The position numbers were made by a program, and so were the translations under genes. A DNA stretch of 32,822 nt from Myxococcales bacterium (GTDB lineage Bacteria; Myxococcota_A; UBA9042; GCA-2863065), in NCBI GenBank assembly GCA_018780435.1, contig JADMJS010000362.1:1-32822 (forward strand), written 5' to 3'. This document shows, one piece after another, positions 1-6,869 of the stretch (positions within the stretch are counted from its first letter, which is position 1; every line of letters starts with the position of its first letter). The notes beneath the pieces were generated by a model. The model saw only the letters and a list, made by a program, of their open reading frames with translations. It had not been told where the DNA came from and did not search any database.

Positions 1-162
1 ATCTCCAGCGCGTTCTTCCGCGCGATCAGCGGCGACGCCATGTTCTGGCACCTCGCCGGCCTCTGGGGCGCGTTCGTGCTCTTCACCGTGGTCTACCGAA
101 AGGACGACCCGCGCGTGCGCGGGATGGTCGTTCGGACGAACACCGCACCGGCGGCGGGCTGA
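1..162 (+). CDS. C-terminal end of a membrane protein (partial)
   Basis: The frame is open from the window edge to TGA at 160-162 and gives the last 53 residues of a protein whose start lies outside. It shows one hydrophobic helix (FWHLAGLWGAFVLFTVVY, about residues 15-32 of the fragment) followed by a basic, hydrophilic tail, so the protein probably ends on the cytoplasmic side. The WH...W pattern in the helix recalls the last helix of heme-copper oxidase subunit III, but the spacing does not match well, so I do not assign a family. The next gene converges on it 48 bases downstream. Confidence 0.55.
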   Translation: MSSAFFRAISGDAMFWHLAGLWGAFVLFTVVYRKDDPRVRGMVVRTNTAPAAG

Positions 163-210
163 CCGTCCGCATCGGCGATTCCGCGCCCGCCAACGGACCT
201 CTCAAGGGCT

Positions 211-1053
211 TCAGCGGGACTTGCCGAAGTGGAAGCGGAGCGCCGGGAGCAGCCGCCGGCGCCAGTCAGCTTCGCGGTGCTGGCCTCGAGGATCGGACCG
301 GAAGTGGAGCTGGACGTTCCCCGAATGCAGGAGCAGCGCGCCGAGTCGTTTCGCGTTTTGGAGCATGCTGCCGCGCGCTTCTTTGGCGCCCGCGTCGAGG
401 TAGATGCGGCGGCCGGGTGGTGGTGGGTGGCTCGCCATCCACTTGAAGAAGGCGCCCCTCTGCACCCAGAGCGACGGCGACATCGCGATGGCGCCGCCGA
501 ACTCGTTCGGGAAGCGGAGCGCCGCGTAGAGCGCGGCGAGGCCGCCGAGGGACGCGCCGCCGACGACGCGGCGCGCCGGGTCGGTCGAGAGGCCGTATCG
601 GGTCGTCAGGTCCGGCAGCAATTGAGCGATGATGAAGTGCAGGAAGCGCAGGAGCTCGCCCGAATGACCGGAGACGGGGAAGGGCGACAGCTCGTTCAGC
701 CGGTGTTCGTGGCCGTGGTCCACCGCGACCACGACGGGGCGGACGACGGTGCGCGCGAGCCGCTCGACCTCCCGGTGAACGTGCCATCCGCCCGCGTAGC
801 TCGGTTCGTCGTCGAAGATGTTCTGGCCATCGAACATGAGGAGCAGTGGGCGCTCGACGGCGCCAGTGGCGTCGTCTGCGAGGGGCGCGGGATCGTAGAC
901 GCGGACGAGCCGCTGCCGACTCGGGCCGAAGCCGAGGTCGAAGGGGCCGAGGACCTCCACGGGGCGGTGAGGGCGCCTCTGGACCTTACGTTGGCGCGCC
1001 TTTCGCGGCGCCGCTTGGGGCGTTGGCCCGGGCGCCACATCATGATGCTTCAC
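211..1053 (-). CDS. Alpha/beta-hydrolase of the putative esterase family (Fes / esterase D type)
   Basis: This 280-residue protein begins at a GTG. It has no signal peptide; the first 35 residues are Lys/Arg/Pro-rich. Features of the putative esterase family (PF00756) are visible: the DGQNIFDD strand-loop at about 75-82, the nucleophile elbow GGASLGG with Ser168, and a C-terminal GQHREADWRRR with His259 as the likely catalytic histidine. An acidic residue near DAGAKE (Asp220) could complete the triad. Members hydrolyse esters such as ferric enterobactin, S-formylglutathione or feruloyl and acetyl esters; the substrate here cannot be told from sequence. The gene stands alone on the minus strand and diverges from the epimerase gene, with about 177 bases between starts. 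The family call is firm; the exact start is not. Confidence 0.82.
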   Translation of the reverse strand: MKHHDVAPGPTPQAAPRKARQRKVQRRPHRPVEVLGPFDLGFGPSRQRLVRVYDPAPLADDATGAVERPLLLMFDGQNIFDDEPSYAGGWHVHREVERLARTVVRPVVVAVDHGHEHRLNELSPFPVSGHSGELLRFLHFIIAQLLPDLTTRYGLSTDPARRVVGGASLGGLAALYAALRFPNEFGGAIAMSPSLWVQRGAFFKWMASHPPPPGRRIYLDAGAKEARGSMLQNAKRLGALLLHSGNVQLHFRSDPRGQHREADWRRRLLPALRFHFGKSR

Positions 1054-1154
1054 TTAGGCTCCAGTTCTTTCGCGGCGTGGGCCGCCGGGCGGTGAGTCTC
1101 CTCGCCTTCGCCCGAGGTGTCGAGACTCGCGCCGAGGCGCCTTGACAGATGCGC

Positions 1155-1205
1155 GTCTCACCGACAGAACGGGCCACGAACGACGGCCGGAGCTTTCGGT
1201 GAGAC
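1155..1205. repeat. 10-bp perfect inverted repeat in a divergent intergenic region
   Basis: GTCTCACCGA at 1155-1164 is matched by its reverse complement TCGGTGAGAC at 1196-1205, with 31 bases between. It lies between the divergent esterase and epimerase genes, ending 25 bases before the epimerase start. It could be a pair of regulator half-sites or a leader hairpin. A TTGACA sits just upstream at 1142-1147, but I see no convincing -10 box at the right distance. Confidence 0.35.
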
Positions 1206-1230
1206 ACGCGCAGACCGAGTGGGGATCCCC

Positions 1231-2160
1231 GTGAGAGTGCTCGTGACCGGCGCCGCCGGCTACGTCGGTCGGCACCTGTGCGATCGGCTGCGACGTGCCG
1301 GTATGGACGTCACTGGGCTCGTCCGGCGTTCAGCGCCGGGCCTCACGGTGCCGGTGCGATACGCCGACCTCTCAGACGTGGACGCGATCCCGCGGGCCCT
1401 CGATGGGATCGATGTGGTCATCCATTCGGCGGCGCGCGTCGGCGCCGGGACAGCAGCGGCGTTTGAACGCGACAACGTCGCGGGGACTCGGCACCTCGTG
1501 TCGGCTCTGAACGGCCGGCGCCTCCTCCACCTCTCGACGGTTCAGGTCTACGGGACCCGCCGCCTCGTGGACGCCGACGAACGCTGCCCCGTGGATCCGG
1601 GTGCGGATCCCTACTCGGCGACGAAAGCCGAAGCGGAACGGATCGTGGCGGCGCTGCCGACCGGCTGGCTCATCTTCCGACCGGCGGTGGTCTGGGGCGG
1701 TCCTCACGACAGCCGGCTCATGCCGAGCCTGCGTCGCCTCTCGCTCATCCGCTCGGTCGTCTTTCCCGGGCCCTGCCGTTCGCCGATGCCCTTCACCCAC
1801 GTCGACAACCTCGCTGACATGGTCCTTGCGGCGCTCGACCGCCCCAACGTGGACCGCGAGGTCTTCAACGTCGCCGACGGGAGCCTCGCCGATGGCGTGT
1901 CCGTGAGTTTTCGCGACTTCGTCTTGCGCTACGGCGAGCGCGCGGGGCGGCCCTTTCGGCTGGTGGCGTCGGCGCCGGTCCCGGCGCTCACCGCGGCGAT
2001 TCGCGCTGGCGCTGCGGTCGCGGGTCGGGTCGGCCTGGCGTGGCCCACCGGGCTGCGGCCCGAGGTGCTTCGGCTCTTCAACACGCCCTGCACACTGTCG
2101 GTGGCCCGCGCCCGTGACCGGCTCGGGGTAATCCCAAGCCCACGGGAACACCTTCAATGA
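1231..2160 (+). CDS. NAD(P)-dependent epimerase/dehydratase (extended SDR family)
   Basis: This 309-residue protein is read from GTG 1231. That start places the Rossmann strand MRVLVTGAAGYVG at the very N-terminus, as is usual, and has a GGGG stretch about 7 bases upstream. An in-frame start at 1117 would add 38 residues with no family likeness. TGAAGYVG is the TGxxGxxG dinucleotide-binding motif, and Tyr128-x3-Lys132 (YSATK) is the catalytic pair. The pattern FRPAVVWGG and a C-terminal substrate-binding part are typical of extended SDRs acting on nucleotide sugars or of 3-beta-hydroxysteroid/dihydroflavonol-type reductases. The substrate is not determined. The stop at 2158-2160 is followed by the secreted-protein gene, whose preferred start is 86 bases on, so the two probably share a transcript. 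Confidence 0.85.
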   Translation: MRVLVTGAAGYVGRHLCDRLRRAGMDVTGLVRRSAPGLTVPVRYADLSDVDAIPRALDGIDVVIHSAARVGAGTAAAFERDNVAGTRHLVSALNGRRLLHLSTVQVYGTRRLVDADERCPVDPGADPYSATKAEAERIVAALPTGWLIFRPAVVWGGPHDSRLMPSLRRLSLIRSVVFPGPCRSPMPFTHVDNLADMVLAALDRPNVDREVFNVADGSLADGVSVSFRDFVLRYGERAGRPFRLVASAPVPALTAAIRAGAAVAGRVGLAWPTGLRPEVLRLFNTPCTLSVARARDRLGVIPSPREHLQ

Positions 2161-2236
2161 TGCGCCCGTTCTCGCCGACGTCTCGCGCCCGCCGTCGACT
2201 CGTCTGCGTCACCCTTCCCGGAGCTTCCGGGTCACT

Positions 2237-2242
2237 GAGAGG
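2237..2242 (+). promoter_or_regulatory. Shine-Dalgarno sequence that decides the start of the 2247 gene
   Basis: GAGAGG lies four bases before ATG 2247. The upstream in-frame ATG at 2157, which overlaps the epimerase stop, has no comparable site and would put 30 Arg-rich residues before the signal peptide. Confidence 0.5.
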
Positions 2243-2246
2243 TTCC

Positions 2247-4220
2247 ATGCGCCCATCGTACACGTTTGCAAAGGTACAGACTCTCATGCTGGTGCTGGCG
2301 CTCGCGTGGCCGAGTCTGTCGGTCGCCTCCACGCCCAGCGATCCCTCGGGGCCGCTCTACTTCGTCCCGAACGAGACGCCGATCGTCGTCCACGCGGCGT
2401 CGGTCGGTGACGTGGTGGCGCGGATAGGCCTACCGACGCTCTTCGACAAGTACCCGGCGCTCTTCGGCGCGTTCCGCAAGGAGTCGGTGGAGAACGCCGG
2501 TGCGGATCTGCTGACCCTCTCGGGTTGGAATCAGGCGGGCGTCGACCTGATGAAGCCGGTCACGCTCGCCGTGGTCGACCCCGACCGAGAGGCCTTTGTG
2601 GTTTGGGTGGGGGTCTCCGACCGGACTCGCCTCGAAGCGACCTTCCGTCGTCTGATGGGCGACGATGTCACCGTCCGAACGGTGGGTGACGCGGCCGTGT
2701 TCGTGCCCGGTTCGGGCTCGGGGCGCTTCCTCGTCCGCGGCGATTGGGCGGCGCTCGTCGTCATCGATCGCGGCGACGATCGGGCCGCGCACGCCGATGC
2801 GCTCGCCGATCGGGTGGCGACGTTGACCCCAGACGCATCACTTGCGACCTCCACGTCGTGGGTCACGGCGTCGTCGTCCCTCACGGGCAGCGACGTCGTC
2901 GCGTGGTTCGACGTGAAGCGGATGGCTGAGGTCTTCCTCGCCGAAGAGAGACGGTGGCGCGCCCAGTACGAACAGAACGACTGGGCCGACAAGCAGCTCG
3001 CCGAAGCCCGGGAGCGCGGTGATTCACCGGATCGAATTGCCGATCTGGAAAGGCAGGTCGTGGAGGTCGCCGAGCAGCGCAAGGCGCGCGACGAGCGCGA
3101 CCTGCGGATGGACGCCTTCATTTCGCGGGTGGCCGGCACGACCTGCAGTGTCGCCATCGGAGCCCGCGTCGAGAACTCGGCCGTGGCCCTTCGTGGCCAG
3201 GTCGTGCTCGACGAGGGCCATGTCCTCCGCTCCATTCTGAAGCCGGGCTCGCCTATGGCGCTGGCTCGGGCGCTCTCGACGTCGCCCATCGGCCTCTTCG
3301 AGGCGTCCATCGATGGCGCCGCGCTTGGGCCGCTCGTCCGCGAGTTCATCGGCGCGATCGACGACATGGACTACGACGCGCTCAAAGAGGTCGTCCAGAA
3401 GCGCTATGAGATCGATCTCGACCGCGACCTCCTCGGCCGGCTCGGCAGCGCTTTCGGCGTCTCTTTCGCCATGAAAGGTGAGCGGCTGAGCGCCGCCGTC
3501 ACGGCGGGGATCACGGACACGGCCGCCGTGAAGGGAGTCTTTGACCGGATGGCGAACGCGGAACGTACGCGGGAGATGCTGAAGGTCGCCCACCAGGGCG
3601 ACAGTTGGGCGTGGACAGTGCCATGGGACGGTGACGAGGCGCGGCTCCGGCTCGCCGACGGGCGCGTCTCCTTCAGTAACGATCCAGCCCTCGCCGACCG
3701 GGTCGCGGCCGGCAAGGCCGGCACGTGGCTCGCTGGCACCCCGGCCGCGACGTGGCTCTCAGCGGATGGCGTCGTGATGCTCGGTGCGATGGACATGGGA
3801 CAGATCGTCCTGGCCTTTGCCGGCAAGATGAGCGCCTTCGCACGGACCGAATCGTCGGTCGAGCTCGGTTCCGGCCCGGCGGTGGCGAAGCTCCAGAAGC
3901 AGCTAGCCAAGCTCGACGCCGATCTTCAGAAGCTCGACGCCAAGGACGCGGCCTCAAGGCAGGCACTCGCGACCGAGGTCGCTCGCCTCATCGGGCCCTC
4001 GTCTATCGCGGCGAGCGCGTCCCCCACCGGGTTCTCGCTCGCGGGTGGCCACGTCTTCGGGGCCAAGTCCATCCAAGCGGCGATCGACGGCATGATGGCT
4101 GCCGTCGCGAAACGCGACAAAGACGAGAAGCGCCATTACGAGGCGCGCGCCAAACTCGAGCAGAAGCGACAAGGCATCTACGACGCCCTCGAGAAGGCCG
4201 GTCGGGCGGAGACACCATGA
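2247..4220 (+). CDS. Large secreted protein of unknown function with coiled-coil segments
   Basis: This 657-residue protein starts with a Sec-type signal (MRPSYTFAKVQTLMLVLALA, cleavage probably after SVA near residue 27). The mature part opens with LYFVPNETPIVVHAAS and then alternates beta-rich blocks with charged helical stretches likely to form coiled coils, at about 233-290, 547-578 and 622-657. The opening and the repeated 'value per object' blocks recall DUF3352-type exported proteins, but I cannot confirm that by eye. There is no catalytic motif I recognise and no lipobox. It follows the epimerase gene, and its stop overlaps the start of the next lipoprotein gene by ATGA at 4217-4220, which suggests translational coupling. 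The function is unknown. Confidence 0.75.
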   Translation: MRPSYTFAKVQTLMLVLALAWPSLSVASTPSDPSGPLYFVPNETPIVVHAASVGDVVARIGLPTLFDKYPALFGAFRKESVENAGADLLTLSGWNQAGVDLMKPVTLAVVDPDREAFVVWVGVSDRTRLEATFRRLMGDDVTVRTVGDAAVFVPGSGSGRFLVRGDWAALVVIDRGDDRAAHADALADRVATLTPDASLATSTSWVTASSSLTGSDVVAWFDVKRMAEVFLAEERRWRAQYEQNDWADKQLAEARERGDSPDRIADLERQVVEVAEQRKARDERDLRMDAFISRVAGTTCSVAIGARVENSAVALRGQVVLDEGHVLRSILKPGSPMALARALSTSPIGLFEASIDGAALGPLVREFIGAIDDMDYDALKEVVQKRYEIDLDRDLLGRLGSAFGVSFAMKGERLSAAVTAGITDTAAVKGVFDRMANAERTREMLKVAHQGDSWAWTVPWDGDEARLRLADGRVSFSNDPALADRVAAGKAGTWLAGTPAATWLSADGVVMLGAMDMGQIVLAFAGKMSAFARTESSVELGSGPAVAKLQKQLAKLDADLQKLDAKDAASRQALATEVARLIGPSSIAASASPTGFSLAGGHVFGAKSIQAAIDGMMAAVAKRDKDEKRHYEARAKLEQKRQGIYDALEKAGRAETP

Positions 4221-4843
4221 TCACCATGACGAGGACCTTCGCCGCCGCCGGCCTGATGTCCCTGCTCGCCTGTACGTCGTCGAACTCGAACGGCGCGACG
4301 GGCGGCGCGACCGACGTCCCTTCGGAGGCGGATTCGGCCACCGGAGGAGCCGTGGCGACGGTCGGCATCACCGACTCGTCCACGGCGACCGAGTCGGTGG
4401 TGGCGATCCACAAAGCCCTGCAAGAGCTCGCCGCCTCGGCCACGGACACGACCAAGGCCGACACGGTGAACCTCACCATCGCCTGTGACGTCGGCGCGGC
4501 CACGTCGACCCTGACAGTCACCCAGGATGGGGCAGGGACCGTCGAGACCCAACACCGCTTTCAGTTCCACGCCTGCAGGTTCGGGGACGAGACGATGTCG
4601 GGGAGCCTCGAGTGGAGCTCTCTGGCGACGCTGAGCCCAAGCGGCGGCCACTCGTGGGTTCGTTTTGACGGCACGCTCGCTTACGAAGGGCCGACCTTCG
4701 CTGGGACCTACGGCTTCGACGCGCTCCAGATCGAGACTGAGTCGACGAGGGCGGGCGCCACGTACTCCGTCACCGGCAGCTACTCCGTGGGCGCTATGGC
4801 GTACAGCATCGATGAGACCCGCGCCATTGACTTCTTTCAGTGA
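4217..4843 (+). CDS. Small lipoprotein of unknown function
   Basis: The protein has 208 residues. The signal ends in the lipobox LLAC with Cys19, followed by a Ser/Gly/Thr/Ala-rich linker of about 40 residues typical of surface lipoproteins. The rest, roughly 60-208, is rich in Ser/Thr and short beta-prone strands with two cysteines (IACDVG and HACRFG) that could form a disulphide. ATG 4217 overlaps the stop of the preceding gene (ATGA); a second in-frame ATG at 4226 is also possible. The frame extends upstream to 3725, but that part is antisense-like shadow coding inside the preceding gene and is not used. I recognise no family. It converges with the SRAP gene 32 bases downstream; no clear terminator hairpin is visible between them. 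Confidence 0.78.
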   Translation: MITMTRTFAAAGLMSLLACTSSNSNGATGGATDVPSEADSATGGAVATVGITDSSTATESVVAIHKALQELAASATDTTKADTVNLTIACDVGAATSTLTVTQDGAGTVETQHRFQFHACRFGDETMSGSLEWSSLATLSPSGGHSWVRFDGTLAYEGPTFAGTYGFDALQIETESTRAGATYSVTGSYSVGAMAYSIDETRAIDFFQ

Positions 4844-4875
4844 GGCCCATGAGGTGTACTACCTTGGGTGGTCAA

Positions 4876-5568
4876 TTAGCGCGCGAGCTTTGACCGATGT
4901 TCTGAATTCGTAAAAGCATGACCAAGCTTTCGCGGTAGCCCGACCGGCGCCGCACAAGCCGGGTCGTCATGCACCACGCGGTTCAGGCGCGTGCTCACGG
5001 GCACCGCCTCGAAGACGCGCTCGTCGGCCGACTCCACGAGTGCGCGCACCGCGCTCTCCCGGGTCACTCGGGGGTCGAGCCACGCGGCCACGTTCTCTCT
5101 CGGGACCATGACGGGCATTCGATCGTGGATGTCCGTCATGGCGGGCGGGGCGGCCTGAGTCAGAATGACGACTTCGGCGCCGCGGTCGGTCGGGCGCCAG
5201 ATGCCAGCGAGGCCCAAGAGCTCGCCGTTCTCGGGACGCAAGAGCACCGGGGCCTTGGGCGTGCCGGTCCACTCGTACCAGCCGTCGGCGGGGATGACGC
5301 AGCGCTGATTCGAAAACTCGAAGGCGAAGCTGCGCAGCCGTCCTGCCGTCTCGAAGCGCGCGTTGATGGTGGTGTTCGGTTTGTCGAGGAGCTTCCAGCC
5401 CCAGCTCGCGTCGTGGCCGCGCGCGCGGCGGCCGCCACGACGGGTGATGGTAAGGATGGTCTGGCCAGGCGCGGCGTTCCATCGGGCGGGCGCTTCCGGG
5501 AGGTCAGCGAGCTCAAAGAAGCGAGCGATGAGGTCACTCGACGTATTCACGGTAAAACGACCGCACAT
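4876..5568 (-). CDS. yedK: SRAP-domain abasic-site DNA-protein crosslinking protein (YedK/HMCES family)
   Basis: This 230-residue protein matches the whole SRAP domain. The start is fixed by MCGRFTV: after Met removal Cys2 becomes the N-terminal nucleophile that links to abasic sites in single-stranded DNA. The other active-site positions of the family are visible: Asn69 in NARFET, Glu99 in PADGWYEW, and His148 in DIHDRMPV. WNAAPGQ at 30-36 is a further family hallmark. The protein acts in the cytoplasm, shielding abasic sites at replication forks as a thiazolidine crosslink. The frame is open 38 codons further upstream, but those residues lie before the essential Cys2 and overlap the neighbouring gene. 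The gene begins 19 bases after the stop of the TPR lipoprotein gene, so the two are probably co-transcribed. Confidence 0.93.
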   Translation of the reverse strand: MCGRFTVNTSSDLIARFFELADLPEAPARWNAAPGQTILTITRRGGRRARGHDASWGWKLLDKPNTTINARFETAGRLRSFAFEFSNQRCVIPADGWYEWTGTPKAPVLLRPENGELLGLAGIWRPTDRGAEVVILTQAAPPAMTDIHDRMPVMVPRENVAAWLDPRVTRESAVRALVESADERVFEAVPVSTRLNRVVHDDPACAAPVGLPRKLGHAFTNSEHRSKLAR

Positions 5569-5587
5569 GGCTATGCCGCCGCCACGG

Positions 5588-6664
5588 CTACTCGTCGGTC
5601 TTTTCGCGCAGCTCGGCTTCGAGCATACGTTGCATGCGGTCGAGGCCGGCTTCGGAGGCCTTCGACCACTCCTCAGCGCCACCGAGGCGATCGTTCATCT
5701 GGAGCGCGCGTTGGTAGATGTCGACGGCGCGCTCCACCATCGGCCTTACGTACTTCTTGAGCTCTTCGAAGTAGATGCGCCGGTCGGTCTCGTCCATGTC
5801 GGCGGGGATCTCCGCCTTCATCATGTCCTCCACCATGGCCTCGTAGAGCTCACCGAGCCGGAAACCGGCACCGACCGACCAGGGTTTGGTCGAGAGGCGG
5901 ATGGCCTGCAGGTAGGCGGTCTGCGCCTTCAGGAAGAAGCTCGACTTGTCGCTGAGGTCGCGTTCCATCGCCTCGACCGGGAGGCGGAACTGGATGGAAC
6001 GAAAGAGTTCTCGGTACATCTCCCCGATCACGAACTGCGCGCGAGCCACCCACGGGTTGTTCTTCAGCGACGGCACGCCCGGGTTCTTCCGGTGTTCTTC
6101 GAGCGCGAGATCGAGCTCCCGTTCTGCTTGCGCCCAGTCGCCGAGCCGGTGGAAGGCGAGCCCGAGCCGAATCCGAGCCTCGACTCGGTCGCGTACGTTC
6201 AGCCCCTTTCGCGCGAGGACCTGCCGCATGACGCCCCGGACGTCCTGCCAGCGTTCGAGCCCCTCGTAGCAGGTCCCGAGCTGACACAAGGCGTCGAAGC
6301 GGTCCTCGTCGGCGTCGAGCCGTTCGCGTGCGTCAGCGAGGACGCTCAGGGCTTCGTCGAAGCGCTGGAGCTGCACCAAGGCGAGCCCCGCGTTGTAGAG
6401 GGCGTGCGGCGCGAACTTCGAGTCGGGAAAGAGGCGTGCCACGTCCTGGAAGAGTCGGAGCGCTTCGCTGTGGCGGCCGCGGGCGTAGGCGTCGGCGGCG
6501 ACCTGGAATCGCTCCCGCGCGTCCACTTCCACTACCTTCTGGCCCTGCGCTTCGAGGACGAGCGGTTCGAGTTCGAGCGTCGACTCGGGCAGTGGCGACG
6601 TCGCGCAGCCGACAAGCAGGAGCATTGCGATCGGGGTGGCGCGTTTCCAGAGCGGGCGTGACAT
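5588..6664 (-). CDS. TPR-repeat outer-membrane lipoprotein
   Basis: This 358-residue protein starts at ATG 6664, with GGAGG nine bases upstream. The signal ends in the lipobox LVGC (Cys20). Residues about 50-200 form consecutive helix-turn-helix units of TPR type (for example AADAYARGRHSEALRLF and YNAGLALVQLQRFDEAL), similar in layout to BamD or CpoB/YbgF-type lipoproteins. The C-terminal half is long, charged and helical. It probably serves as a periplasmic scaffold, but no partner is evident. An upstream extension of the frame to 6871 lacks a signal and is not used. Co-transcription with a DNA-repair-type SRAP gene downstream is odd and may simply reflect chance packing. Confidence 0.82.
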   Translation of the reverse strand: MSRPLWKRATPIAMLLLVGCATSPLPESTLELEPLVLEAQGQKVVEVDARERFQVAADAYARGRHSEALRLFQDVARLFPDSKFAPHALYNAGLALVQLQRFDEALSVLADARERLDADEDRFDALCQLGTCYEGLERWQDVRGVMRQVLARKGLNVRDRVEARIRLGLAFHRLGDWAQAERELDLALEEHRKNPGVPSLKNNPWVARAQFVIGEMYRELFRSIQFRLPVEAMERDLSDKSSFFLKAQTAYLQAIRLSTKPWSVGAGFRLGELYEAMVEDMMKAEIPADMDETDRRIYFEELKKYVRPMVERAVDIYQRALQMNDRLGGAEEWSKASEAGLDRMQRMLEAELREKTDE

Positions 6665-6680
6665 CACGTTGGGCCTCCAG

Positions 6681-6740
6681 CACGTCGCGCGACATCGGCC
6701 ACGAACGGCTCGCCCCTTACACGTCTCGCGCGCGACATCG
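6681..6740. repeat. Pair of 12-bp direct repeats in the divergent promoter region
   Basis: CGCGCGACATCG occurs at 6686-6697 and again at 6729-6740, each preceded by CACGTC, 43 bases apart (close to four helical turns). They sit in the 205-base gap between the divergent TPR lipoprotein and S8 protease genes, starting 17 bases upstream of the TPR gene's ATG. The spacing fits tandem regulator sites on one face of the helix. No known operator is recognised. The rest of this gap shows nothing else I can name. Confidence 0.4.
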
Positions 6741-6869
6741 ATCTCGGCCCTCCTTCGCTCATGCGGGGCCGGCCCGCCTGGCGCGTCCCGCCGGCAGTTT
6801 GCCGCACGGGGGCGCGCTTCGCCAGCCGCCCTCTTAACTGCGACACCCGGCTGTTCCGAAGTCGATCCC

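Noticed and set aside
1..162. Cytochrome c oxidase subunit III C-terminus
   Set aside because: The WH...W pattern is suggestive, but the spacing is one residue short and only one helix is present, so the family is left open.
1142..1170. TTGACA at 1142-1147 as a sigma-70 promoter for the epimerase gene
   Set aside because: The hexamer 17 bases on is CAGAAC, a poor -10 match; not strong enough to annotate alone.
5363..6661. 432-codon plus-strand frame opposite the TPR lipoprotein and SRAP genes
   Set aside because: Covers the essential SRAP start in antisense; composition typical of a shadow frame.
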